Source: Alphaproteobacteria bacterium
Lineage (GTDB): Bacteria > Pseudomonadota > Alphaproteobacteria > Micavibrionales > Micavibrionaceae
Length of the DNA stretch: 64,000 nucleotides
Direction of reading: 5' to 3'
Assembly (NCBI GenBank): GCA_016125135.1
Contig: WGMJ01000002.1
Span: forward strand, 41,840 to 105,839
The position numbers and the translations under genes were made by a program. Positions within the stretch are counted from its first letter, which is position 1, and each line of letters starts with the position of its first letter. The notes beneath the pieces are model-generated. The model did not search any database. It saw only the letters and a list, made by a program, of their open reading frames with translations, and had not been told where the DNA came from. This document shows, one piece after another, positions 51,683 through 61,136 of the stretch.

Positions 51683-52975
51683 TTAAATTATTTTTGTCTT
51701 TTTCAGCATTTTGTGAAAAAAGACCGCTGGAATGACGTTTATAAGGGCAAAAACCATAAAAATGGCTGGAATACCGTAATTCTGTCCCAGCATCAAAGCA
51801 CAAAGAATGGACGAGACAATAATAAAAAGAGCATTTAAAAGGGCGCTTCCGGCCATAATAAATGCACGCGGAGCGCCTGAAACAGCATGCTGTAAAGAGG
51901 CATTCAGCGGGATAACAAAAAGCCCGCCACTGAGTGCTATTAAAGCCATGTCTACCAGAATCCGCCAGCCGTAGGGCAAAGCTAAAAAGGTAGTCATATC
52001 GGCGGGGGTGGCTGGCAGCATGTAATGGCTAGCGCAATACCAGAGATCGAGCGAAAAAAGGGTAATCCCCGCCATCGCCAAGGGTACATACTGCAAAGAG
52101 ATGCGGCCGCGCAACAACAGGTTATTCAAGAGGCCTCCCAGCGCTATAAAAACAGAAAAAGTGACCAGAAATAATGTCAGGACGGCTTCGGTAGTATTCA
52201 GCGTAATTTTGGCAAAGTTTGGAATCTGGGCCAGATATGTTCCCCCTAGAAAATAGAACCATGCAATCCCGCCAATAACCATGCGTAAGGGGGCTGGCTG
52301 GCTGCCAACTTCACGCAAAATTTTGAAAATTGATGAGAATATATTGAGTGATATTTTTGTTAAAGAATCTATCGCGGGAATCGCAGGAATGCGCCAGCTT
52401 GCAATCACGCCTGAAATTGCAGAGAAAAACAAAAGCCCGCTTATAATAGTGACACCTTGTGGCAACGTTATAACGGAGGCGCCGACGATCGTACCTAGCA
52501 GAATAGCAATAAAGGTACTGCTATTGAGTAGCGCATTGCCGCCAAGTAGTTCTTGTTTCTCCAGTTGCTCGGGCAGGATAGAATATTTTGCAGGGCTAAA
52601 CAGGGCAGATTGCGCACCAAGCGCAAAGAGTGTGAGGTATGAAAGAGGGGCGGAAACGGTAAACAAAGCAATTGTGCCCAGCACAGCGATAAGGAGTTCT
52701 GCAATTTTCAAGTAACGCACAAGAATATGTTTCGGGTATTTATTGGCAAGCGCGCCACCCAATGGTGAAAATAAAACAAAAGGCAGAATAAAAACACCTG
52801 CTGCGAGTGTTGTTATGATGGCGGTTTGTGAATCGGCTTTTGAGACGCTGAATAAAAGAAGTACAACGAAAGCGTTCTTAAAGAGATTGTCATGGAAGGC
52901 CCCCAGAAACTGGGTCAGGAAGAGGGGGAGAAAGCGGCGCTTGGTTAATAGCGAAAATTGAGTCTTATGTAACAT
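51683..52975 (-). CDS. MFS transporter, LplT-like (lysophospholipid transporter type)
   Basis: The 430-residue protein has about twelve membrane helices. The N-terminus FLTQFLGAFHDNLFKNA and the loop ALFSPAKYSILPEQL followed by GGNALLNSSTFIAILLG are characteristic of LplT and of the transporter half of Aas-type fusions, which flip lysophospholipids inward for re-acylation. No acyltransferase domain or gene is attached here. AAGGCG precedes the ATG. Substrate assignment rests on family resemblance alone. Confidence 0.85.
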   Translation of the reverse strand: MLHKTQFSLLTKRRFLPLFLTQFLGAFHDNLFKNAFVVLLLFSVSKADSQTAIITTLAAGVFILPFVLFSPLGGALANKYPKHILVRYLKIAELLIAVLGTIALFTVSAPLSYLTLFALGAQSALFSPAKYSILPEQLEKQELLGGNALLNSSTFIAILLGTIVGASVITLPQGVTIISGLLFFSAISGVIASWRIPAIPAIDSLTKISLNIFSSIFKILREVGSQPAPLRMVIGGIAWFYFLGGTYLAQIPNFAKITLNTTEAVLTLFLVTFSVFIALGGLLNNLLLRGRISLQYVPLAMAGITLFSLDLWYCASHYMLPATPADMTTFLALPYGWRILVDMALIALSGGLFVIPLNASLQHAVSGAPRAFIMAGSALLNALFIIVSSILCALMLGQNYGIPAIFMVFALINVIPAVFFHKMLKKTKII

Positions 52976-53079
52976 CGCCTTACTTTATGGATTATAATGT
53001 ATAATGTCTATCCCGCGGCTTGGCTGGATGGCGGAACTATCGAGCGTGGCAATGCGTTCTTTATGGCAAGGAGAGGCCT

Positions 53080-53199
53080 ATGCCCAAAAGACCCCACGGA
53101 GATTCCTGCCTGCGAGGTGATGACGAACAGTTGGAAAAATGGTTTCATCAGCTTTACAGGACGGCATATCTTGACGAAAGAAAATCACTACATTTGTAA
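53080..53199 (+). CDS. 39-residue hypothetical protein
   Basis: A short frame with AAGGAG six bases before the ATG. The product, MPKRPHGDSCLRGDDEQLEK followed by WFHQLYRTAYLDERKS, is charged with an amphipathic helix and looks protein-like. Its end overlaps the proposed TTG start of the next gene in another frame. No family is recognised. The 100 bases before it (52976-53079) show nothing else convincing. Confidence 0.45.
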   Translation: MPKRPHGDSCLRGDDEQLEKWFHQLYRTAYLDERKSLHL

Positions 53200-53470
53200 A
53201 GTTTTTTGTTTATTCCAGATTCTGGCACTTATCATGTTGGCTGGCTGTGCCCAGCGCTGGAGTGAAGCTGCACCAGATGGCACGAAGCTAAGTGATGCCT
53301 ATTCGGAATGCTACCAGAAGGCATATATTTCGGCGAAAAAACAAATGCCTTTTTATCATGACCGTGACTTTGGCCCTGCCGGATTCCCGTTTGAAACGAG
53401 AGAGAAAATCGCCATGCGTGAAACCGCATTATGCTTGCAACAACGCGGTTTTACATTGGAGCATGAGTAA
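53171..53470 (+). CDS. small lipoprotein, unknown function
   Basis: Predicted lipoprotein with lipobox MLAGC (Cys26 from the TTG at 53171), hydrophobic stretch before it, and a mature part of about 74 residues with two further Cys (SECYQKAY and ALCLQQRGF) that may pair. An ATG start exists far upstream (52997), but that extension has no signal-peptide logic and overlaps the 39-residue gene. I therefore prefer the TTG, which follows AGGA. It overlaps the TerB-like gene by eight bases. No family is recognised. Confidence 0.55.
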   Translation: MTKENHYICKVFCLFQILALIMLAGCAQRWSEAAPDGTKLSDAYSECYQKAYISAKKQMPFYHDRDFGPAGFPFETREKIAMRETALCLQQRGFTLEHE

Positions 53471-53924
53471 TATGTTACAAAGGCCTATAAGCGAAAGTGA
53501 GTTCTATATGTGGCGGGCAGTATTTGCCTTTGCTTTTGTTGATAATAGCCTTTCAATTGAAGAGCAGGAACTATTAAAAAGTTATCTTGCGACGGCTCAT
53601 TTTACAGCAGATCAGCGAAGGACTCTTTTCGCAGACATGCATAACCCGCAGGATGTTGTGGAGATGTATCGGCATATAACATCCGTAAAGGATAAAGAAC
53701 GATTTTGTATCCTTGCACGTGCAATGGCATGGTGTGAGGGGCATGTTGACCGTCAGGAGGCTGCAATTCTAAGCAAGGTTTCCTGTTTATATGAACCTGA
53801 AGAAAATATAAGGCTTCTAAATTCGCGCAAGGAAGCGCATTTATACGATTATTACCAGCATTACGCCAAGGCGGGGGTCAGGGGTTTGATGGGCTATCCG
53901 CATCAAATGGCTTTAAGCGCGTAA
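53463..53924 (+). CDS. TerB-like helical protein, putative
   Basis: The 153-residue all-alpha protein has FAFAFVDNSLSIEEQELLKS and later ARAMAWCEGHVDRQEAAIL, resembling the paired helical repeats with acidic metal sites of TerB/DUF533 domains. No signal peptide. The start is MSNMLQ at 53463, overlapping the stop of the lipoprotein gene; the ATG at 53472 is possible. Function unknown: TerB domains occur in tellurite resistance and membrane stress proteins. Similarity is moderate at best. Confidence 0.6.
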   Translation: MSNMLQRPISESEFYMWRAVFAFAFVDNSLSIEEQELLKSYLATAHFTADQRRTLFADMHNPQDVVEMYRHITSVKDKERFCILARAMAWCEGHVDRQEAAILSKVSCLYEPEENIRLLNSRKEAHLYDYYQHYAKAGVRGLMGYPHQMALSA

Positions 53925-53996
53925 TTTATGGGGATTTTATAGAAATTGCCGCGATACTGTTTTGCAAATTAGTGACAAGCCAGTCATCATTTTTAG

Positions 53997-55520
53997 ATGA
54001 CAAGCGCAAGGCAAAAAGCGGATGATTTTTTGAAAGTGGCAAGCCATTTCAAACTGGGCAGCTTGCCAACGGAAATGCAGCATAGCCTTACGGGGGATCT
54101 GGCAGATCTGGCTCGCCATAATATTCCAGCAGCGCTTTCTTTATTTCACAAAATCGATTCAAACCTACTTGAAGTCTTGAGCCAGAAAATTGACAGCATC
54201 AAGAAGCTAGAAGAGGCCATAAAAGAAACTTTCGCCGCAGGTGGAAGAGTATTTTTCTATGGTTGTGGCGCAACAGGCCGTCTCTCGCTTTCACTGGAAT
54301 ATCTATGGCGCTTTATGCACAAGGGAGATGAAAAAGCCGACCATGTATACGGTTTTATGAGCGGGGGTGACCTTGCGCTTGTGCATTCGATCGAGAATTT
54401 TGAGGATCATCCTGAATATGGCGCGCAACAGGTGCGTGAAGCGGGGTTTTCCGAGAATGATCTTCTCATCAGCTGTACAGAGGGCGGTGAGACCCCGTCT
54501 GTAATCGGCGCAACCGAAGAGGCGGCCCGCATGAGTAAGCGGAAGCCATTTTTCCTTTACTGCAACCCTGATGAAGCATTGCGTGCTGTTGCCGAGCGTT
54601 CCGCCCGTGTGCTTGATAATGATAGAATAGAAAAAATCAATCTTACGGTCGGGCCAATGGCACTTTCGGGGAGTACGCGCTTGCAGGCCAGTACCATCCT
54701 GATGCTGGCAGCAGGTATGGCGCTTTTTGGTTATGGCTCTGAAGAGCTAGAGAACTTCCAAAAATTCTGGGCAGGGTTTTCTTCGGATTTCCTTGCGCCA
54801 TTTATCGAGCAGGAGGCCGCTTTTTATCAGGCGGGCGATTACTTACTCTACGAAACCAATATTTACGGCATGACAATGTTGACAGATACAACCGAGCGCT
54901 CGCCAACTTTTTCACTACGGGCTTTTGAAAACCAGAATGACGCAGCAAGGAAGCCAGCTTTAGCCTATTTCCGCTTCCCGCATATTGAAGATGCTGAGAA
55001 GGCATGGGAAGAAATTTTACTGCGTCAGCCCCGCACGATAGAATGGGATATATTAAGAGCCATTGCTGGTCATGAACGGTTGTTGGGCTTTGACTTTTCA
55101 TCAGAAGCACTTGCACAACGGCAATCACTTGTGGGAGTTAGGCGGATTCATACTTTCTCGATAAAGCGGGAAGGAAATAAAATGGCTTTTGACTTCGCAG
55201 GCTTGCACCATGAAATTGACATCAAACCTTTACCATCGCTTTTCGAGCATATTTTCCTGAAATGCCTACTTAATGCGCATTCTACGCTCGTGATGGGGCG
55301 ACTCGAGCGTTACGAGAGCAATGTCATGACATGGGTCAAGCCGAGTAATAAAAAACTGATTGACCGTGCCATACGATATGTCGAGCACCTTCTGCGCCAT
55401 GAGGGAGTTGCTCCACCATCTTACGAAGATATTTGCCATGTTTTATTTAAACAAGCAGAGCTTATGGGTCCCGAAGACTCTATTGTGCTTGAAACAGTTA
55501 AGGCGATAAAGGCGTTATAA
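53997..55520 (+). CDS. SIS-domain protein, MurQ/GCKR-like, long form
   Basis: The 507-residue protein carries a MurQ-like sugar-phosphate-binding SIS domain: GRVFFYGCGATGRLSLS near residue 82, LISCTEGGETPSVIGATEEA near 160 and LTVGPMALSGSTRLQASTI near 225, where the GSTRLxA signature of N-acetylmuramate-6-phosphate etherase is kept. MurQ has only about 300 residues. The extra 200 C-terminal residues might be a second, degenerate SIS domain as in the glucokinase regulator GCKR. It may bind or cleave a phosphosugar. Its end overlaps uvrD-like convergently by six bases. Confidence 0.75.
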   Translation: MTSARQKADDFLKVASHFKLGSLPTEMQHSLTGDLADLARHNIPAALSLFHKIDSNLLEVLSQKIDSIKKLEEAIKETFAAGGRVFFYGCGATGRLSLSLEYLWRFMHKGDEKADHVYGFMSGGDLALVHSIENFEDHPEYGAQQVREAGFSENDLLISCTEGGETPSVIGATEEAARMSKRKPFFLYCNPDEALRAVAERSARVLDNDRIEKINLTVGPMALSGSTRLQASTILMLAAGMALFGYGSEELENFQKFWAGFSSDFLAPFIEQEAAFYQAGDYLLYETNIYGMTMLTDTTERSPTFSLRAFENQNDAARKPALAYFRFPHIEDAEKAWEEILLRQPRTIEWDILRAIAGHERLLGFDFSSEALAQRQSLVGVRRIHTFSIKREGNKMAFDFAGLHHEIDIKPLPSLFEHIFLKCLLNAHSTLVMGRLERYESNVMTWVKPSNKKLIDRAIRYVEHLLRHEGVAPPSYEDICHVLFKQAELMGPEDSIVLETVKAIKAL

Positions 55521-57713
55521 TCTTTCAACAAAGCCTGCCATCAGGCGGCGCATTTCACCATCGTCAAAAGCAATATCAAGCTTCTTTCCGTCTATATGAA
55601 CAATAGTGCCTTCGCCAAAATCCCTGTGCCGCACGCGCGTCCCCTTCATCATCCCGCCAGAAGGCTGTGATGGAAGATAATCAGAGGCCTCTTCCACCAG
55701 ATGATCGAGATATTTTCTGTTGGCAGCTGTTTGGCGCTGGAAATAGGGAATGTTTTCAGTTGAAGCATGTGTCACAATTTCAGAATTGCTTTCAATACTG
55801 TCAGGGGGAAGTTCGCCAATAAAGCGGGAGGGTACACTATGTTTTGTCTCGCCATGCATATAACGGCTTGTAACATATGATATGCATGCTTGTTCACGTG
55901 CCCTTGTGATGGCAACGTAAGCTAGGCGGCGTTCCTCCTCAAGATCTTTATTAATACTACGTGGAGACGGAAATATGCCTTCTTCCCAGCCAGGAAGAAA
56001 TAGGACGCGGAATTCAAGGCCTTTAGCCGCATGCATTGTCATGAGAGTTACTTGCTCAGTATTTACACGGTCTTTATTGTCTGTAACCAATGCAGCATGT
56101 TCCAAGAACGCTTCCAGAGTTTCAAAATCCTCCATATAGCGTAGTAACTCATTTAAGCGACCTAAGTAATCATGGGCCTCAGAATCTTTTTGGGCCTGAA
56201 TCATGGCCAGATAGCCTGATTCTTCTAATACCATGCTGGCTACTATAGGATGTGGCATTGTCTGGAGGCTATCTTTCCACCGTGCAAACCCGCTAAATAA
56301 GTCCTGAAGGGGAGCACGAATCTTTGGTTTTAATCCCCCATTTTTTAGTTGCTGTTCTATTGCACTATACAAGGAAATACCACGTTCACGTGCGATAATT
56401 CGTAAATCATTGAGGGTCACTGCGCCAATGCCACGTTTGGGAACGTTAATGATGCGTTCAAGTGCAAGATCATCGGCGCTTTGAGCAAGCAATCGCATAT
56501 AAGATAAAATATCTCGCCCTTCTTGTCTCTCTAGAAGCTTAGTGCCTCCAATTATACGATAAGGTATTCCCGATGTGGCAAGTGCCTTATCTAAAGAGTA
56601 GGTCTGTGCAATTGTTCGCACTAGTATCGCTATTTCTGATAGCGGGATAGTCTGGCTTTCTGCAGCTTTAATTTCATTGATGATATACTGCGCCTCTTCC
56701 CTATCGCTCCAGAAACCACATACTTTTATTTTTTCACCTATATTTGCATCTGACCAAAGTGTTTTGCCAAGGCGTCCGTCATTATTGGCAATCACAGACG
56801 AGGCTGCGTTTAAAATATGACCTGTCGAACGATAATTCTGCTCGAGCCGGATGATTTTCGCATCGGGAAAATCTTTTTCAAAGCGAAGAATATTATCTAC
56901 TTCAGCCCCACGCCAGCCATAGATGGATTGGTCATCATCACCGACACAGCAAATATTGCCGGAACCTTGCGCCAGAATGCGCAGCCATAAATACTGCGCT
57001 ACGTTCGTATCCTGATACTCATCAACTAGAATATAGCGGAACTGCTTGTGGTAAAGTTGCAGAATATCAGCATGTTGCGGGTTTTTCAGGATTGTAATCA
57101 TGTGCAGCATCAAATCGCCAAAGTCACAGGCGTTCAGTTGCTTCAGTCGTGCTTGGTATTGGGCGTAGATTTGCCGCATTTTGCCATTGGCAAGGTTTCC
57201 AGCTTCATCTGCAGTTATGGCTTCCGGCGTCCACGCTTTGTCTTTCCAGCGGTCAATAACCGATTGCACAAGTGATGGCGGACATTTTTTTGTATCGATG
57301 TTCTCGGCTTCAAGAAGCTGTTTTATAACACGTTGTTGGTCATCGGGGTCAATAATTGTAAAGTTGCTGGTGAGGCCTACAAGCTCTGCGTGCCTGCGTA
57401 ACATACGCGCCGAGAGTGAGTGGAACGTGCCTAGCCACCAGCCTTCAACAGGCTGGCCTAGCGTATGCGCGACACGCTCTTTCATTTCCTGTGCGGCTTT
57501 ATTGGTAAAGGTGACCGCAAGAATTTGTGAGGGCCATGCCTTGCCAGTCGCAATAAGATGCGCAAGGCGTGTCGTTAAAACGCGGGTTTTCCCAGTGCCA
57601 GCACCAGCAAGTACAAGAACTGCGCCATCAAGTGCCTCAACGGCTTCGCGTTGCGGTGCGTTCAGGTTTTCCATGTAGGATGAGTTGTTGCCTGTGGGTT
57701 GGGGCATTGTCAT
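55515..57713 (-). CDS. uvrD: UvrD/PcrA-family DNA helicase
   Basis: Superfamily 1A 3'-5' DNA helicase of 732 residues for nucleotide-excision and mismatch repair and for clearing stalled complexes. Motifs in order: LNAPQREAV (Q motif), GAGTGKTRVL (Walker A), AVTFTNKAA, DEYQDTN (Walker B), GDDDQSIYGWRGA, LEQNYRST, LMTMHAAKGLEF and YVAITRAR. The C-terminal VRHRDFGEGTIVHIDG is the Tudor-like RNA polymerase-binding tail of PcrA/UvrD. No adjacent nuclease suggests a defence role, so this is a housekeeping helicase. Confidence 0.94.
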   Translation of the reverse strand: MTMPQPTGNNSSYMENLNAPQREAVEALDGAVLVLAGAGTGKTRVLTTRLAHLIATGKAWPSQILAVTFTNKAAQEMKERVAHTLGQPVEGWWLGTFHSLSARMLRRHAELVGLTSNFTIIDPDDQQRVIKQLLEAENIDTKKCPPSLVQSVIDRWKDKAWTPEAITADEAGNLANGKMRQIYAQYQARLKQLNACDFGDLMLHMITILKNPQHADILQLYHKQFRYILVDEYQDTNVAQYLWLRILAQGSGNICCVGDDDQSIYGWRGAEVDNILRFEKDFPDAKIIRLEQNYRSTGHILNAASSVIANNDGRLGKTLWSDANIGEKIKVCGFWSDREEAQYIINEIKAAESQTIPLSEIAILVRTIAQTYSLDKALATSGIPYRIIGGTKLLERQEGRDILSYMRLLAQSADDLALERIINVPKRGIGAVTLNDLRIIARERGISLYSAIEQQLKNGGLKPKIRAPLQDLFSGFARWKDSLQTMPHPIVASMVLEESGYLAMIQAQKDSEAHDYLGRLNELLRYMEDFETLEAFLEHAALVTDNKDRVNTEQVTLMTMHAAKGLEFRVLFLPGWEEGIFPSPRSINKDLEEERRLAYVAITRAREQACISYVTSRYMHGETKHSVPSRFIGELPPDSIESNSEIVTHASTENIPYFQRQTAANRKYLDHLVEEASDYLPSQPSGGMMKGTRVRHRDFGEGTIVHIDGKKLDIAFDDGEMRRLMAGFVERL

Positions 57714-57752
57714 ACAGGTAAAATAGCCATTTATGCCGCTAAGGCAAGAAAA

Positions 57753-58634
57753 CTATATCATTTTAAATTGCGAATATAGGCGTGAGCGGTCATAACGCTC
57801 TGATATAGCCTCGGTGCGCGAGATTTCTGCAAATTCAGTTGCCATAGCGGCACGTCTTATACATTCGCTATTACTTCCCGCAAAATTAACTGTGGCATGG
57901 CGCTTGCCGGTGAGCATGGCAGACAGTTTGCTATCGGCACCGTATCCTGCAAGTGCTGCGAGGTTCAGATAAGCCAGATTAACTTCGGCCAGTTCCAGCC
58001 GTAGCGACGCAATATCAATATCCGTAAAGCAAATGGCAGCTGCGTTGGCTGCGTTACGCTCTTTGATGTTATGAAGACCGTCATCAGGATTGATGGAGGG
58101 GTGTCTATAATTTCGCGCCTCCGCAAGGCATTGAATAGGGGTGAGGGATGTATCCCCCATCTCTACCAGGCCGGCCAACTGGGCCACACATTCTGCTTCA
58201 AGTGTTTGGACATTTTCGCGGGCCGTTGAACGCATATCTTCAAATTCACCAGCCATGGCAAAAAGATATTCGCCTATGCCTTCAATATCGGGATTCATGC
58301 TGCCGCCGCGCTCTTCAAGATTAAGCTTTTCGGATTCGGCATAATAGGCATCAGCAAGTGCTTCGTAACAGGAAACACGTTCACGCTCCTGAACGAAACG
58401 TGCAACCGTTCTTTCAAGAAGTTTTTGCAATAGAGCGATTTGTATTTTCTTGTATTCTTCCTCGATAAATTCCTGCTGGCAGGTCGGCGTTTCCGAAAGC
58501 ATGACACCGAAATGTTGCGCTATGAGGTGCGTATATTCGCCCCTATCAGGGTAGAAAGCGCCAAGCTTGTTCATGATGAACTGAAAGCGTGGCATAAGCG
58601 CTTCTACAGCATTTTGCTGCTCGCGGAAAAACAT
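57753..58634 (-). CDS. hypothetical protein, 293 residues
   Basis: Mostly alpha-helical soluble protein without signal peptide or membrane segment. It is rich in Glu, Ala and Leu, with long helices (for example LLQKLLERTVARFVQERERV and EFEDMRSTARENVQTLEAE) and eight or so Cys scattered through it. GGGAGCAAGTAACA precedes the ATG. I recognise no family. It sits between uvrD and the PodJ-like gene on the same strand, the latter 85 bases upstream, so it may share its transcript. Confidence 0.7.
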   Translation of the reverse strand: MFFREQQNAVEALMPRFQFIMNKLGAFYPDRGEYTHLIAQHFGVMLSETPTCQQEFIEEEYKKIQIALLQKLLERTVARFVQERERVSCYEALADAYYAESEKLNLEERGGSMNPDIEGIGEYLFAMAGEFEDMRSTARENVQTLEAECVAQLAGLVEMGDTSLTPIQCLAEARNYRHPSINPDDGLHNIKERNAANAAAICFTDIDIASLRLELAEVNLAYLNLAALAGYGADSKLSAMLTGKRHATVNFAGSNSECIRRAAMATEFAEISRTEAISERYDRSRLYSQFKMI

Positions 58635-58719
58635 TGTTACTTGCTCCCTGTCAGGTGCTTTTTATTTATTATCTATAAGGCCATAGACTTAGCTCAGGGG
58701 TCAATGGGAATTAATGTAT

Positions 58720-60786
58720 TTATTGCGCAGAAGGTGCTGTTGAAAGCTCGAGATCACGTGCCAGCATGTGGATTAGCAGGTCCTCGGAAGTATTTCCCGT
58801 AATTTCAAGACCGTTGCTTTTCTGGTAGGCGCGGATCGCTGTCGCTGTACGCTCGCCATCGATGCCGTCAATGCTGCCTTTAAAGAAGCCTTGTGATTTT
58901 AGCTGTTCCTGAATTTGCGCAACAAGGTTATCACGTTGTGCAGGTATAGCAGATGGTACAGAGATCGGGTTTGTTTCCGAAAGAATGCGTTCGATTTTTT
59001 CTTGCTGGGACGGTGCAATAGCATCATTTGCATTGGCAGAATTGGATGGAACAACTTGTGCTTCTGCTTTCGCCTTGTTGTTGTCCATAACGGATGATAT
59101 TTGCGGATATGAATCTGCAAGGCTACGTGCCAGTTTTTCAAGTTCGTCACGGGAAATGCCCATGCTGCGCGCAAGCTGGTCAAGTGCTTGGTTTGCTTCC
59201 GGGCTCCCTTGGCGGGCCGCAAGTGTGTACCACATGGCAGCGCGCTCAGGCTCTGCTTTACCCAGTAAGCCGTTTTCATAGATGAGGCCTAAATTATAGG
59301 CAGCTTCTGTAACCTTCGGTGCGGCCAGTTCAAAATAGGCAGCCGCTATGCGTGGGTTATATGTGTTGCTTGTGCCTTCCATATGCGAGATGCCAAGGTT
59401 ATAGCGTGCTTCGGGGTGGCCAAGCAGGGCGGCACTTCTGTAATAATCGAGCGCTTTGGCAATGCTTTTATCCACGCCCAGCCCTTGCTGGTAAAGCACG
59501 CCTAAATTATAGCGTGCGTTGGAAATATCCTTGTATGCGGCAGCTTCATAAAGGGTGGCAGCACGTTTATAATCAACGGCTACATCCTGCAGGCCGGCTG
59601 TATAAATGGTCGCCAGGTCATGCTGCGCTTCGGCCTTGCCGGCAAAAGCGGCTTTCTCATTTGCTTTCAGCGCTTGCGGCAGTTTCGGGTCTGTCTTCAG
59701 AATGTCTGAAATAACAGGCGCTTTACCAGAGAATAAAAGTCGTGCGGTTTCAACTTCTGTGTTGTAGGCAGGTGCATAGGCTTGCGCCAAGCTTGGGTCA
59801 ACAAAGTTGAAGTCTTGCTTGCTTGCAATATTTGTATTTCCGGTTGCAGCTGTAATATCTGTTGCTGGTTTTGTCTGGGCTGATGCCGCGCCTGGTTCAA
59901 TGGCGTTTAAAGCGGGGGCCAGATTATCAATTTCACTTTGCAGCATCTGGTCAATCGGCTTTTGTGTATCAAAGCCGGTATTAATTTCTGTGGAGGCTGG
60001 CGTAACAGAAGCTGTAAAATCAGGCAGCTTTATTGTTTCGGCAATGCGCGGGGCAAAAATACCAGCTGTAAAAAGTACAATAATGGCTGCTGAAACGCCA
60101 ATAATAGGCCAGATATTCTGGTTTTCGAAACTACGGCGGCGCGGTGTTGCCGCAGCGCGGATTTTAGCTTCGTTACGGGCGTAAACAATATCATCTTTAG
60201 CGGTAATAGCTGCTTGCGGGAAGGGGCCACGCATCGCAAGTGATTGATCAGTCAGTAATACAAGGGCTTTCGCGCGGAGGTTTTCCTGTGTTTCGCGCAT
60301 TGCATCAACAAGTGCATCAAGGCGCTTATGGAGGCGCGCATTTTCCTGCTCTTGCGTTTCAAGACGGGCGCGCATTTTTTGTTGTTCGTTCAGCACGTCT
60401 TCCATGCGGAGGGCCACACTGCCTGCAGCAGTTTCGGCGCTACCAATACGCTGCATAATCTGCGTACCTTTTTCACCGCCGCTCACATTCTTTTCAATTT
60501 CCTTCTGGCGTGTTTCAAGGCTGATAAAAACTTTTTCCGAGCGGGATGTTTTATCCTCAAGGTCGGCGAGAACTTTGCGTGTTGTTTCAAGTTGCGTCCA
60601 GAGGATCTCTCGCTCTTTTTCCGAACGGCGTAAACGGTCCGAAATATCGCGGAGCAGGGCCAGCAGGTTTCCACCCGTGGCGGGGGACATCCCCATGCTT
60701 GATTGGTTCGATGGCGCCATCTTCATGGCAGCATTCTGGTTGGATACGGTTTTGCTTGTAGAAAGCGTTGGCGGCACCTTTTTCAT
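58720..60786 (-). CDS. PodJ-like protein: coiled coil, membrane helix, Sel1 repeats, peptidoglycan-binding domain
   Basis: The 688-residue protein has a cytoplasmic coiled-coil region (about residues 40-195; KEREILWTQLETTRK and similar), one membrane helix (about 228-250, IIGVSAAIIVLFTAGIF) and a periplasmic Ala/Thr linker. Four or more Sel1/TPR-like repeats follow (about 395-550; ARYNLGVLYQQGLGV, ARYNLGISHMEG, AAYNLGLIYENG). A C-terminal peptidoglycan-binding domain (VAQIQEQLKSQGFFKGSIDG to TAIRAYQKSNGL) ends it. The layout matches PodJ and related polar localisation factors of alphaproteobacteria. Role in cell polarity is inferred from architecture. Confidence 0.85.
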   Translation of the reverse strand: MKKVPPTLSTSKTVSNQNAAMKMAPSNQSSMGMSPATGGNLLALLRDISDRLRRSEKEREILWTQLETTRKVLADLEDKTSRSEKVFISLETRQKEIEKNVSGGEKGTQIMQRIGSAETAAGSVALRMEDVLNEQQKMRARLETQEQENARLHKRLDALVDAMRETQENLRAKALVLLTDQSLAMRGPFPQAAITAKDDIVYARNEAKIRAAATPRRRSFENQNIWPIIGVSAAIIVLFTAGIFAPRIAETIKLPDFTASVTPASTEINTGFDTQKPIDQMLQSEIDNLAPALNAIEPGAASAQTKPATDITAATGNTNIASKQDFNFVDPSLAQAYAPAYNTEVETARLLFSGKAPVISDILKTDPKLPQALKANEKAAFAGKAEAQHDLATIYTAGLQDVAVDYKRAATLYEAAAYKDISNARYNLGVLYQQGLGVDKSIAKALDYYRSAALLGHPEARYNLGISHMEGTSNTYNPRIAAAYFELAAPKVTEAAYNLGLIYENGLLGKAEPERAAMWYTLAARQGSPEANQALDQLARSMGISRDELEKLARSLADSYPQISSVMDNNKAKAEAQVVPSNSANANDAIAPSQQEKIERILSETNPISVPSAIPAQRDNLVAQIQEQLKSQGFFKGSIDGIDGERTATAIRAYQKSNGLEITGNTSEDLLIHMLARDLELSTAPSAQ

Positions 60787-61024
60787 GAAACCCTACACTA
60801 TATGTGTTGTACGTTTTTTCTCAGTTTTTATGATTAAGGCAATATACTATCGAAACCCCGAAAAACGCAAAAGATTAAGGGTTAACGGGGCTGGAATTGT
60901 CCACAAAACCCGTCCGAACCCCTTGCAATTCCTACAAAAGGGCGTTATATCCGTAAATCCGTATTTTCGGGTTCAAAAGGTTAATTTCCGGGGTTTTCCC
61001 CTATTAATCCGCGACTCAGGGTAA
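60787..61024. other. intergenic region without genes
   Basis: 238 bases between the PodJ-like gene and tRNA-Gln. It contains TTGTCCACA, one base from the DnaA box, and TTAAGGGTTAAC. I see no clear promoter, terminator or small gene. Confidence 0.4.
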
Positions 61025-61099
61025 TGGGGCGTCGCCAAGCGGTAAGGCAGCGGTTTTTGGTACCGCCATTCGTTGGTTCGAATCCAGCCGCCCCAGCCA
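61025..61099 (+). tRNA. tRNA-Gln (anticodon TTG)
   Basis: A 75-base cloverleaf with encoded CCA. The acceptor stem TGGGGCG pairs with CGCCCCA. The anticodon stem GCGGT/ACCGC holds the loop TTTTGGT with anticodon TTG. The T-arm has GGTTCGAATCC. The next gene is AT-rich and foreign-looking, as often found beside tRNA integration sites. Confidence 0.95.
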
Positions 61100-61136
61100 T
61101 GTTTTCTATATTTAAGAAAATTATAAAGAAGCATCA

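Noticed and set aside
60890..60910. DnaA box TTGTCCACA as a replication origin
   Set aside because: Only one copy is present, and no dnaA, AT-rich repeats or box cluster is found.
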